From: Aquarana catesbeiana
Lineage: Eukaryota; Chordata; Amphibia; Anura; Ranidae
Length of the DNA: 64,000 nt
Assembly: GCF_042186555.1 (NCBI RefSeq)
Contig: NC_133326.1
Location: 435,530,335 to 435,594,334, forward strand
Direction of reading: 5' to 3'
Position numbers and translations under genes: made by a program. The notes under the pieces were generated by a model. It did not search any database, was not told the origin of the DNA, and was given only the letters and a program-made list of their open reading frames with translations. Shown piece after piece: positions 12,123-22,811 of this stretch (position 1 is the stretch's first letter; each line of letters opens with the position of its first letter).

Positions 12123-13416
12123 CGGCGGAAGCATTCACCTATACAGAGGCCTGGTTCGGAAGGACATTCTGCACAATAATAAGATGTGTCTCTTCTGACT
12201 CCTGCTCTGGTACACACCTTACATCTTTTTTGACGTCTTTGGCCTGTTGGTTTGGGAGGGAGTTTATCTGGAAAGTGGCGCTCGGAGAGTCGACTAACAA
12301 CATCTGATCGGATGTTTACTGGTGGGCCGTTCGGGAATATAAGGGCAGTGTAAATTTCCTCCTGATAGCCAAGGAAGGGTTGGGGGTTTTGGGTGGATTT
12401 GCGGTAAATGATATAGGAGTTGTATATGGCCAATTGAAAAAAATAAATCGCTGCTTTTTTGTACCAGTGGTATGTCCTTCTTGTGGCAAGATATGGTTCC
12501 AACATTTGATCGTTGAAGTTGACTCCCCCCCCCATAAACAAATTGTATTGATGGATGCATGTGGGTTTCTGGATGGGGCCATTCCTTCTGGGGATTTCCA
12601 CATAGGTGGTGTTGTGGATGGAAGACAACATATACACATCCCTTCTGTCCCTCCACTTCACTGCCAGAATCTCTTTGTTACGCAGACATGACGTTTCTCC
12701 TTTTCTCAACTTCTTATTAACAAGACTTTGAGGAAAGCCCTTCCGATTTTTTTTTCACGGTGCCACATGCTGGCGTCTTCTTCCGATGAAGGTTGTGGAA
12801 CAGGGGCAGAGAAGTGTAGAAGTTATCTACATACAGGTGGTATCCTTTGTCGAGTAGGGGGTATATGAGGTCCCAAACAACTTTCCCGCTGGTTCCCAAG
12901 TAGTCCGGGCAATTAGGAGGCTGCAGCTGGGTGTCCTTCCCTTCGTACACTATGAAGGAATATGTGTACCCTGTGGCTCGGTCACATAGTTTGTACACCT
13001 TCACCCCATAGCGGGCTCTTTTGCTGGGGATAAATTGCTTAATTTTAAGCCTGCCGCTAAATTTCACAAGGGACTCATCTACACATATTTGTTGGTCCAG
13101 GATGAACAGCTGGGGGAATACTTCGGAAAAATAATTTAATATTGGGCGAATTTTGTAAAGCCTGTCAAAATTTGGATCAGTTCGGGGAGGGCACTGGGTA
13201 TTGTCGCTGAAATGTAGGAACCTCATTATCATCAGATACCTAGTTCTGGGCATTACCGCGGAGAAGAGCGGCATGTGGTGGAGGGGGTGGGTTGACCAAT
13301 AGGAACGGAATTCATTTTTTTTTTGGTGAGCCCCATATTAAATGTGAGGCCCAAAAAAACCTTGAACTCCTCCATAGTCAGGTCTCTCCACTCATAGGGA
13401 CGGGCATAATATGATG
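12098..13416 (-). pseudogene. piggyBac transposase, catalytic and C-terminal part (broken)
   Basis: Antisense transposase of the PGBD4-like piggyBac type, which excises and inserts DNA at TTAA. Seen in order: 'RPYEWRDLTMEEFKVFLGL', 'MPRTRYLMIMRFLHFSDN', the first catalytic Asp in ICVDESLVKFSG, the second in YVDNFYTSLPLF, the third region GGVNFNDQML, and a C-terminal cysteine-rich finger (CKVCTRAGVRRDTSYYC...CIGECF). The third catalytic site has Asn (codon 12518-12520) where the sister copy at 44.4 kb has Asp. Frame breaks lie in A/T runs near 13315 and 12750. Upstream the frame is cut at 13416 by a nested element and continues at 23214. As assembled it is not functional; the Asp-to-Asn change would inactivate it even if the frames were sequencing errors. 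Confidence 0.88.
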
Positions 13417-13506
13417 CGGATATTAAATTGAAAGTCCGCGCTCAGGATAAACAAAAGGGCTGCAGCCTCCCCCTAATTCATTCCCAATGGGAGTTAATTC
13501 ACATAA

Positions 13507-14169
13507 ATAGAAAAAAGTTGGAGAAATTGGCGCTGCCCTGTTGCCAGTAAGTAAATGGTTTTAAAATTTATAGAATATTTAAAATATTCATTAAATTTGT
13601 AAGCACTAAAAGTGGTTGTGCAATTTATACCCCAACATATATAAAAAATTAAATACCTAGAACGTGCATGGACATGGTTAACTAGTGGCTAGTCAGAGCC
13701 ATATATATATGTGTGTGAAGGTAACTGCGAAGTGTTGGATAAAATAAAAATGACACTAAAATAAAATGAAATGAAATGAAAATGCACGTGCAAATCCTCT
13801 ATAATGATGTAATAAGAAATCCCACGTAGGGCAAACAGTGAGATAAAATTATAATAAACACACTAATTGCGAAAACTAAAACATGTGAAACTTATGTTTT
13901 GGCAGTGTTAACACCCCCTAATTAGGGCTAACACCAAAAGTAGTGGGTATCAATAATTAATATTTGTCGGCAACTAGTGTAATAACTCCCTTGTGTATTA
14001 ATAAAAAGAACAGTGAATCCCTGTCACTCCGTATTTTCCATATATTAAACACCAATAAATTATATGCGATATAAAAAAAACTCTATACCAACAAGTGCAT
14101 ATCCAATTATACGATTGCAATATTAGAAGAACAGTGGATAGCTGTCACTCCGTGTTCTTCTTGTAATAG
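13507..14169. repeat. left long inverted repeat arm
   Basis: Begins 'atagaaaaaagttggag' and ends 'gttcttcttgtaata'. Complementary to 22815-23215 and then 14720-14980. It contains a short '(at)n' and the phrase 'gaacagtggatagctgtcac'. Confidence 0.9.
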
Positions 14170-14719
14170 GATGGTCTCATCCTTGCCGGCAGCCGTGTTT
14201 GCACCGGGTTTATTGTTTTTAGCAACTGTTTTAAAAAACTTTTCTAATAAAACTGGACTTACTTCACCACGGAAGCCCTTTGTTTTCCTTTTATGTAAGC
14301 GGAGGATAAAGGAGACTGGTAGTGAGGAGATGTGGAGGAGCCCAGTCCTGGAACGCAAGGGGGAAATCCTGTTTAGAAATATTGGAGCGACTTTACGGAG
14401 CAGCAGAGCACAAGCGGGACACCCACTCTTTGCGCAATACCCCTGTGGGGGTGATCGAGTCTGGTGAGTGGGGGAACACGGGGGGGAGCACCTGGAGTCA
14501 CCTGCTTGCATGAGCACGGAAGTCACCGGTTTTTACACCTGGCATTTATAACTGCATAATAGCCAGATTCTGGGTTCTTTAGTACACCGGCTTCCTATAT
14601 AGAGACTCTTGTCCTTTCTGGGTGCTTCTCATAGAGACTTATACGCAGCCTTATTAGCCATCGCATAACTGTATATATACTTGCCGTATGAAGTTTTTAT
14701 CGCATAATATTCATTTGTG

Positions 14720-14980
14720 CTTATTACAAGAAGAACACGGAGTGACAGCTATCCACTGTTCTTCTAATATTGCAATCGTACAATTGGATATGCACTTGTT
14801 GGTATAGAGTTTTTTTATATCGCATATCATTTATTGGTGTTTAATATATGGAAAATACGGAGTGACAGGGATTCACTGTTCTTTTTATTAATACACAAGG
14901 GAGTTATTACACTAGTTGCCGACAAATATTAATTATTGATACCCACTACTTTTGGTGTTAGCCCTAATTAGGGGGTGTTA
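14720..14980. repeat. right inverted repeat arm, inner segment
   Basis: Complement of 13911-14169. It is cut by the Harbinger insertion after the TTA at 14978-14980; the outer segment resumes at 22812. Confidence 0.9.
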
Positions 14981-15230
14981 TGCCCCGTACACACGGTCGG
15001 ATTTTCCGATGGACATTGTCCGATCGGAGCGTGTTGTCGGAAATTCCGACCGTGTGTGGGCTCCATCGGACATTTTCCATCGGATTTTCCGACACACAAA
15101 GTTGGAGAGCAGGAGATAAAATTTTCCGACAACAAAATCCGATCGCGTCAATTCCGACCGTGTGTGGCCTGTTCCGACGCACAAAGTGCCACGCATGCTC
15201 AGAAGAAATTCCGACACGGGCCAGCTCGTT
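14981..15230. repeat. Harbinger left terminal and subterminal repeats
   Basis: The motif TTCCGACCGTGTGTGG and variants recur at ~15042, 15153 and in the mirrored right end (22720-22805), with CGGATTTTCCGA palindromes between. Arrays like this are expected binding sites for the Myb/SANT partner that recruits the nuclease (known for Harbinger3 in zebrafish); that role here is inference. Confidence 0.7.
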
Positions 15231-15675
15231 CTGGTAAACTTAGCGTTCGCAATGGATACAGCATTTTCGTCACGCTGCAATGTTAAAAATGGTTTAATAC
15301 AGCGCACTCTCTTCTTCTTTATAATGTGACAAGAATTAAGTCACATCTGACAGTTTTACATTTTTTATTTTTTTTTTATTTAGGATTTTCAGCCTTTTTT
15401 TTTCTTTAATGTTTGGATTTTTTCCAAGGCTGATCTTTGTTCAATGTTATTTTTATTTTTACTCCAGAATATTTTTGTGTGTGTTTTGTGTGTCAAGTTA
15501 CCCCAACACCATTGATATCTTTTATTATTTAATCTCCAGGAGATTGTTTGGTGTTGGTGTCCCTTGTTCATTTCACATTGTATATTAGAAATGTACCTGA
15601 ATCCTCACAAACAAACTGTCCTTTTTGAAGTAAAACACATAGGAGAGTATAATTCAAAACAAAAATCCTTTATTA
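15231..15675. other. Harbinger non-coding left region
   Basis: No coding content. T-rich sequence between the subterminal repeats and a nested MITE. Confidence 0.5.
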
Positions 15676-16442
15676 ACCTCCCTGGCGGTATGATTTTTTT
15701 GGATATTAAGTGCTGAAAGCGGTACCATTATTTTGCATGGAAATTTGGCGTTTTATATTGTAGGTCTGTAAATCTTAACAATAACACACTTAAATCTGTC
15801 CAAACCAGAGTCTAGTAGATATCCCGGGTATGCTAAAGTTTGAAACACAAAAACATAAATTATAATATAATAAATAAAAATAAATAATTAAAAAAAAAAA
15901 AAAATAGTAATAAAATAAATTTCCCCACAATTCACTATCGCTCAATTCTGCAAGTGTTCTAATTTACTATCGCTGTTTTCTAGATGGTCTAAAGCCACTT
16001 TTGACGTAAAGGGACACTTTTTGGTTGCTATGGACAATCTCTAGTTTCCAGGCAGAAAGAACAGTATATATCATATAAAATTGCATGCAGGGCATGGGCC
16101 AAAGCACTGGGGACAAAAGGGATGTGAAATCATTTCATACAGTACTGTAATCTGTAAGATTACAGTGTACTGTATGTATTGTGATTTTTACTTTTTTTGA
16201 ATTTGCCGCCAGGCTCCGCCCCCGTGCGTCGCACCGCTCGCAGGGAACGGAGCCTGGCACGGAGAGGCTTCGGAGGAGGACGGAGCCCTCGGACACTGCG
16301 TGGGACATCACAGGATCCCGGGGACAAGGTAAGTAACGCCGACCCAGGATCCTGCAGTGCGATCCCGAGTGTGGCTCGGGGTTACCGCTAATGGTACTGA
16401 ATTTTAACCCCGAGCCACACTCGGGAAAACCGCCAGGGAGGC
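15676..16442. mobile_element. MITE with ACCTCCCTGGCGGT ends
   Basis: Terminal inverted repeats ACCTCCCTGGCGGT (15676-15689) and ACCGCCAGGGAGG (16429-16441). Next to the right end is a perfect 18-bp stem, CCCGAGTGTGGCTCGGGG at ~16363-16380, with its complement at ~16408-16425. TTAA precedes CCTCCC on the left, but the right flank is CTAC, so a piggyBac-type duplication is not confirmed. It has no coding capacity and is nested in Harbinger. Confidence 0.7.
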
Positions 16443-16695
16443 TACGGGATCAGAACCAAACAAAGAGGAAGGCAACACTGGATCAACATGAGAAATTAGC
16501 GAAGCCTGGGACCCCCACGGCAGACATCAATTCTTCAACATCAAAATTGGTGGCCTGAGGAGTCCATATGTAAGGGAGGGCAGTCTGGTCCAGAATTCCC
16601 AGAGATCCGGATAGCAGCAGATGACATCTGTGTCCCCAGGCTGTGGTACCACAAGAGGCTGCATCTTTTGGCCGACCAGACTGAACCCAGGGTCC

Positions 16696-17840
16696 TCACT
16701 TTCTGGTCTTCCTTTCATGCTTCATTCCCGGCTGTGGCTGTGCAGTTGGAGATGTGGCAGGAGGAGGAGTAGGACCTGGAGGAGGAGGAGGACTGGGAGG
16801 ACCTGGAGGAGAAGGAGGAGGAGGACCTGCAGGAGGAGGAGGACCATCCCCAAGATGTGTGTGAGGTGTAATTTGGCCCCTCATACCTTTCTCCAGAGCC
16901 TCCGATATGAGGGCCTCACACAAGACTTTTTGGCCCTCCTCCATCCTCTGCATTTTATATGCTATGAAGGCAGCAATGTTCTCCTGCCTGGTGTGTGGTG
17001 ATCCCAGGACCTCTGTAGCCCTCCAAAAGAATGCTATAGCAGTCTCCTCTAGGGTACTCCTCCTACTGCCACTTTCTGTTTTCAGGGGCGGTGGAGGGAC
17101 CTTGATATCAGCCAGCCGGCTCGGCCCGGCCACCTCCTGGCTGAGACTTCCCTGTGTATGAAAAAGGGACATGGTTGTAATGTTTTGCTTCATCAATCAC
17201 AATCCTAAATTAGTACTCCCAACTAACATCTAGTTAACATCATTGACTGGACAAGCAGAAATATTTAGAGGAATGCTATACCTGGCTCAATCTGGGCTCC
17301 TCCACATGTGGCCTGGAAGGCCCAGGTTGGGCGTCAGAAGCCTCAGCCGGGGGGGAAGGAAGCGTGGAAGGAAGACTGGAGAGGGATGGCCTGGGTTCAG
17401 TCTGGCCTGCCAGAAAGTGCAGCCTGTCGTAGTACAACATCCTGGGGACATAGATGTCATCTGCTGCTCCGGGTCTCTGTGAATCCTGGACTTTCTTGCG
17501 CTCCCTCAGATATGTGCTCCTCAGGCCACCAATTAATATCTTTAAATAAGTGATGTCTGCCGTGGGGATCACCTGCTTCACAATTTCACACAATTGCTCC
17601 AGTGCTGCCTTCCTCTTTGCTTGGTTCTTGTAATGGGGGTGGGTAATCTCCCACAGACAGGGCAGCTCACTTAGCATATCTATGAATACTGACATGAAGT
17701 CATTATCTTTCATTAAGATATCCATGTTCACTGCAAGACACAACACAAGACAAAGCCTAATGTCAGACAAAACTCTCCTAATCTTGTTACAATATAGGCC
17801 TCAATCTAGAAGCAGTATAGGCACAAGTTTGTCTCTTACC
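16696..17840 (-). CDS. MADF-domain protein of Harbinger (two coding exons)
   Basis: Structure read from splice signals: a 5' UTR exon ends at 17840 (donor GTAAGAG), acceptor ...TTGCAG before 17730, ATG at 17725-17723, coding exon 17725-17282 (donor GTATAG), acceptor CATACACAG, coding exon 17151-16696 ending TGA. Both exons join in phase 0 to give ~299 residues with no frame break. The N-terminal ~70 residues look like a MADF domain (Myb/SANT-like DNA binding), with motifs 'FIDMLSELPCLWEI', 'KRKAALEQLCEIV' and 'LKILIGGLRSTYLRERKKV'. The C-terminal half holds a helix ('IAAFIAYKMQRMEEGQK') and a long Pro-rich tail. Probably a nuclear DNA-binding partner of the transposase. It is divergently transcribed from the SANT gene. 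The domain call is by motif only. Confidence 0.75.
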
Positions 17841-18013
17841 TTCGTTCTTACGATCGGCGCGTCCAATGCTCCTTCCTCCGCTCACAGATCGTACGTAATA
17901 TGCACGCGTGTTACGCTTTATACACACTGCGCATGCGTGTAACTCCGCCCGCCCCTGACGTTCTTTCTAGTCTATTCCCCGCCCCTTTTCGTTCGGCGCA
18001 GTGGGGGAAGAGC
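17841..18013. promoter_or_regulatory. divergent (bidirectional) Harbinger promoter
   Basis: This short space between the MADF 5' exon (minus) and the SANT gene (plus) is CpG-rich. It contains an NRF1-type palindrome GCGCATGCG (17929-17937), GC boxes CCGCCCGCCCC (~17945-17955) and CCCCGCCCC (~17977), and a CRE half-site TGACGT (17956-17961). There is no TATA box. These motifs are typical of housekeeping-like bidirectional promoters; activity is inferred. Confidence 0.55.
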
Positions 18014-18113
18014 ATGATGGCGGAGTTACAACAGGTGCGTGATAATAATTCTAACAACGAGGAGGAGGAGGAGGAAAGCCCGATCCAGAAGGAGACGTTT
18101 TAAGGCCACAAAT

Positions 18114-19303
18114 ATGTCGTTTGGGGAGATGTTGGAGATGGTCGACATCATGAAGAAGTCCGACTATGACGGAAAATATGGGCCTTACCCCAACCCGAAC
18201 ATCCGAAAGGCCAAGATCATGGCGAAAGTGGTCAGGAGTCTTGAGAGGAATTTCGGGGTACGAAGATCAAAAGATCAGCTCAGGAAGCGGTGGTCGGACC
18301 TGAAGTTGAGAGAGCCAGAGCAGTACCGAAAGATCCGGAGAGTGCTGCAAAAAAGTAAGTAGTTGTGCTGTGTTCCTATTCTTTCTGTCTTTATTCCGTT
18401 CGTTCTGCTCCATGTGCTTTTATTAATTGTAACGTTTAAAAAGGTCAACTTTAATGTTCATGGGCCCATTATTCGTTCGTATCAAACATTTTTCTTTCGG
18501 CCTCTAGAACACCATTGTTTATGCCATATGCATTTTCACACATTTTTTTGGGCCTACTTGGATGCCAAATATTTGTTTGTGTAGATGGATTTGTTACTAG
18601 AATGAAATGCCAACTAGATTGTGTGTAAGGAGAGGACACTGAGCAGCTGTTTTCACATCTGGACACTGGAGCACTAGTGTGGGACCCCAGAACACCCTTT
18701 TTATTAGGGGGGGCACACAGGTGCTCCAGTGTATACTATAGGGGGGGCTACATCTGTGAAGCTTGTACCAAACAGGTAAAGTATTGCAGCTTGACAAAGG
18801 ACATTAAAAAAGATACATCTTGGAACTCGGCTAAAATAGACAATTGTACCCCACTTCCAAGCAATGTTTCCTATTTCTAGTCATCAAATATCTGTGTGCT
18901 AATTATACCATTTTTGTTTTACATAGGGGAGAAAAGACTCGGACATCCCTCATCCGAGGAGACCAGAGCCCCCCCCCCCTCTGGAAGAAGGGGAAATACC
19001 AACACAAGAAGAAGAGCAGGAGGAAGAAGAAGACGTGGTGGAGATTGGCACCACAACAGGTGAGTGTCTGCGACCACAGGCTCAGGTAAAAGAGATGGAT
19101 GGTGGCAGATTTTTGAGACCTTTTTTTTTGTTCTTTATCTCTTTTTAGGTGATCGTGATCCAGAACGCTTTACATCTGAAAGTGCCCAGATACTCATCAG
19201 GGAGATTATGGGGTGTAATCTCCAATTGCAAAACATCCAGCAACAAATCACTGATGTTATTAAAAAAAATAATAACATCATTGATGTTTTGGGGCGAATT
19301 TAA
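18114..19303 (+). CDS. Myb/SANT-like protein of Harbinger (three exons)
   Basis: Exon 1 18114-18354 (donor GTAAGTAG), exon 2 18927-19059 (acceptor TTTACATAG, donor GTGAGTG), exon 3 19149-19303 (acceptor CTTTTTAG, stop TAA). Exon 1 encodes the Myb/SANT-like domain: 'MSFGEMLEMVDIM', 'KYGPYPNPNIRKAKIMAKVV', 'KDQLRKRWSDLKLREP'. Exon 2 encodes an acidic linker. Exon 3 encodes a helix ('SAQILIREIMGCNLQLQNIQ') typical of the Harbinger Myb-like partner, which carries the nuclease into the nucleus and binds element ends (known for the family). The acidic frame of exon 2 is offset by one base at an 11-C run (~18969-18979); one C fewer would keep all three exons in frame. An upstream ATG at 18014 opens a different short frame, so 18114 is chosen. 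Confidence 0.75.
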
Positions 19304-20164
19304 ACCCCACAAAATCACCGGTTTTATCTTACGAAAATTTTTACAATGTTTAGAAAAGCCAAATTTGGAGGATGCACACAGTGTGCCAACATGTGCTATC
19401 TGCCATCACGGGAGATCAATGGACGCGTTTTGGGGGTGCAACCCCTTCCTCAATTATAAAGTCGCATTGAGGAAGGGCTTGCTCCCCCAAAACACGTCCC
19501 TTGATCCCCCCTGATGGCAGATAGCACATGTTGACATTCGTAAATTGGTGTGCATCTTCCACATTTGGCTTTTCCAGGGGTGAGTTCCCCCCATCTGAAC
19601 GCTATATCAAACACAGTTCCTAAATACTCATGTCTGATATAGCCTTCAGGTTTTACCATATGTGAACTTTGTAAGTTCAAGTTTTTTGGCTTTCTTGTTG
19701 GTTTTACACAGGCCTGTTTTATCTGAAATGGATATTTCGATTTTTGAGAATGCTACTGCAAACATTGTTATACAACAAACATGTTGGTTTGTTTTAAAAA
19801 CCTTTGGGAAATGCACATGTGCAGGTATTAAAAAGTGCCTTACTCAAGAATGTGTGGATTATTGTCTCAACACTACAACACTTTTGGGGTGATGTAATTG
19901 CTGTTTTATGCAAAAATGGGGGTTATTTCCTAAGGGCAAATACACTTTGCACTACAAGTGCAGGTTCAGTGCAGTTGCAAGTGCACTTGTAGTGAAATGT
20001 GTTTTTGCATTTAGGAAGTACCAGCCAACAGTGTTTTTTATAAGGTTACCCAATCACGACATTTTCTGCACTCAACACATTTCTGTCAGGGTCAGCTAAA
20101 ACAAACACAAGCAGTAAATGTCCACAAAGAATTTCTTTTGGTTGTTTTTTATTTGAAAAAGGTG
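19304..20164. repeat. Harbinger spacer with two palindromes
   Basis: Lies between the convergent ends of the SANT and nuclease genes. 19384-19532 is a long imperfect palindrome: GTGCTATCTGCCATCA at its left pairs with TGATGGCAGATAGCAC at its right, with a second paired block (CCCTTCCTCAAT and ATTGAGGAAGGG) inside. 19930-20005 holds another weaker palindrome around 'gcactacaagtgca'. No coding sequence is seen. Confidence 0.75.
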
Positions 20165-22331
20165 TCACAGATTGTCTGGCATATTGATAGCCCCCCTACC
20201 CGCAAAGAACTCCAGGTAGCGTAACCGGACATCACGGGCATTCAGGGAGGGCAAGCCAGGACGGCCACTTTCAAGTGTTGATGGATTAGGGATTCCGGCC
20301 TCAGGCCCAACTGAGCCAGCATAGTTGGCTGAATGTTTTCTTAAAAAATTATGGAGAACACAGCAGGCAAGTATTATATGGTTCAGTTTATACTCCGCCA
20401 TATGGATGGGTGTCAGAAATAATCGGAACCGGCTGGCCAGGATTCCAAATGTGTTCTCCACCACTCTTCGGGCTCTGGCCAGCCGGTAATTAAAAACCCT
20501 CTGTTCCGGGGTGAGGGTCCTCATCGGGAATGGCCGCATCAGGTGGTCCCCAGCGCAAATGCTTCATCAGCAACGAACACAAATGGGAGACCTTCAACAT
20601 TGTCCTCTGGAGGTGGCAAGTCCAAGCTGCCATTCTGGAGACGCCTGTAGAACTCCGTCTGGGCGATCACTCCACCATCGGACATCCGGCCATTCTTCCC
20701 CACGTCCACATACAAGAACTCGTAATTAGCCGACACCACCGCCAACATCACTATACTATTAAACCCTTTGTAATTATAATAGTACGACCCCGAGTTGGGT
20801 GGTGGGACGATGTGGACGTGTTTCCCATCAATTGCCCCTCCGCAGTTAGGAAAGTCCCACCGCTGGGCAAAGTGGGAGGCCACAGTCTGCCATTCCTGTG
20901 GCGTTGAAGGAAACTGTTGAGGAAAAAACAATAAACATTACTATTTTTTCTAAGATACATGGCAAGCAGATTATACACAAACATTATGGGGCAACCTCCA
21001 GATAGCATTTACTAAGGGGAATTTAACAAGGCCAAAGTATAAGGTACACCTATCATATTCCCCCTCCCCCCCTCTCATGGGCCATTTCTAACATTATAGG
21101 GGGGGGACTCTTGGACAGGTAACCCTCTTCACTTCATTGAGAGATGAATGCCTAAATACCGGGTATTACTTGTAACAGACCCTCCTTAGTTACACTATTG
21201 GCAGACCACTGGACAGGTAAGAAGTGTCTGAATACAAAGATATAAATACACACTGTACACATTTGAGGACATTTGGACATTCTGCTATTACCTATCAAGA
21301 TAATAATAGAATAACAAAACTTTAAACAGTACCATTGGAAAGTATACAGGCAGGCCCTTGCACTACATGCTTTGGGGAATTCATCCATAAATCTGACCAG
21401 TAAAGAGATGGGTATAGTGTGTATGGGTTTGGCAAAGTCAGCAGATAGATGATTGAGGATAGAGAATTGGGATCAGCTGACTTAGCAGTTGGGGGAGGGA
21501 GGGTAAAAAAAAATTGGGGGACACCACAAAAAAAAGCCTCTGGCACTCAGCCTGAATTGAAATCAAAAATCACATTTCCAAACATTTTAGGGGGTGTTTG
21601 GGGTAAAGCACTACTATAGAGCTGATAAAATACATTGTTAAGTGACTACATGAGGTGAATATAGGGCAGGAAAGACCATGCTGGGGAGGTTATTGAAGGG
21701 CAAATATGTATGAAGGACATAAAATAATAATTACCTAAAAATCCAGCATGCATGAGAACAAAGGGGACATTCACAGCATATTACAATCATGGTAATTAGG
21801 GAATGAGGAAAGAAATACAATATATTATCAAACATTAAATACAATAAAATGTGAGATAAAAGGATAAAAATCTTACCTTCATATACTCCTTCCGCAGGAC
21901 CTGTATGATGGCAGAACAGGTCTCTGGGATAATGATCCCCAGAGCCTGGGGGAGATGCTTGTCGAGAACTTGAGGTCCTGCAGGCTTCTCCCTGTGGCCA
22001 AATACCGCAAGGTAGCGACCAACCTCTGCTCCGGAATGATGGCTTGCCTCATGCAGGTATCCTGCCTGCTGATATAGGGGGTCAGCGAAGCCAACAAACG
22101 GTGAAACACGGGGTCCGTCATCCTGAGAAAGTTCCTGAAATCATCAGGATTATTCTCACGGATCTCACGAAGCAAAGGCATATGAGAGAACTGGTCACGC
22201 TGAAGCAACCAATTCTTGGTCCATGAACTCCTTCCCACCCTGTTCATGGACTGGACTTGTGTCAAGGTCAGGACCCCAACACCAAGCCCCCGCACAGCAC
22301 GAACTCTACGAGGAGTACGCATACGAAACAT
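20165..22331 (-). CDS. HARBI1-like DDE transposase of Harbinger (two exons, frameshifted)
   Basis: Exon 1 22331-21877 (donor GTAAGA on the minus strand), intron, exon 2 20913-20165 (acceptor TTTTCCTCAACAG). Exon 1 holds the N-terminal helical domain: 'LLREIRENNPDDFRNFLRMT', 'IIPEQRLVATLRYLATG'. Exon 2 holds the DDE_Tnp_4 nuclease: first Asp in GGAIDGKHV, second in GRMSDGGV, Glu in VVENTFGILASRF. Length (~400 residues) suits HARBI1/PIF transposases. The frame breaks twice, near 21950 (a 5-G run) and near 20553 (a 4-G run); each would be mended by a single base in the run. All three catalytic residues are present, so the defects could be consensus errors or recent inactivation. The nuclease normally depends on the Myb-like partner for DNA recognition. 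Confidence 0.88.
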
Positions 22332-22811
22332 GGCTAGAAAACGGTCGGCTGCTCAGAACGAAGTAACAGAACGCACTGAAGAACAGCAAGGCCTGTGAAG
22401 AGCGACCTGAAAACCAGTAACGAACGAACAAGAATACAATGACTACTTAAAGTCACGCGGCACTTGCTTGCACGCACTGAAGAGCAGATACAAACCCACA
22501 AGCACAAACTGAACGGCAGAAAACGATCTGAAAGCCACGAGTCTGAAAAAGCGCGAATCGTCTCTCACCAAACTTTTACTAACACGAGATTAGCAAAAGG
22601 AGCCCAAAGGGTGCCGCGCTTGGTTCTGAACCGGCCTTTTCTAGTCTCGTCGTACGTGGTGTACGTCACCGCGTTGTTGGCGATCGGAAATTCGGACAAC
22701 TTTGTGCGACCGTGTGTAGGCAAAACAAGTTTGAGCCAACATCCGTTGGAAAAAATCCTAGGATTTTGTTGTCGGAATGTCCGAACAAAGTCCGACCGTG
22801 TGTACGGGGCA
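22332..22811. repeat. Harbinger right end and nuclease 5' leader
   Basis: Upstream region of the nuclease gene, then subterminal TCCGACCGTGTG-type motifs at ~22705 and 22790. The terminus ends at 22811. Confidence 0.7.

Larger units (their letters stand above)
14981..22811. mobile_element. Harbinger/PIF DNA transposon, 7.8 kb, three genes
   Basis: Inverted termini TGCCCCGTACACACGGTCGG (14981-15000) and its complement ending at 22811, flanked by TTA (14978-14980 and 22812-14), the 3-bp target duplication of PIF/Harbinger. The TSD interrupts an inverted-repeat arm that is otherwise continuous, so the boundaries are certain. Inside are a MADF gene (minus, 17840-16696), a Myb/SANT gene (plus, 18114-19303) and the DDE nuclease (minus, 22331-20165). 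A separate MITE (15676-16442) is inserted near the left end. A MITE with the same ends is at 39702-40092. Confidence 0.93.

Noticed and set aside
16704..16870. Gly/Arg-rich plus-strand frame
   Set aside because: It is the complement of the proline-rich tail of the MADF gene on the minus strand.
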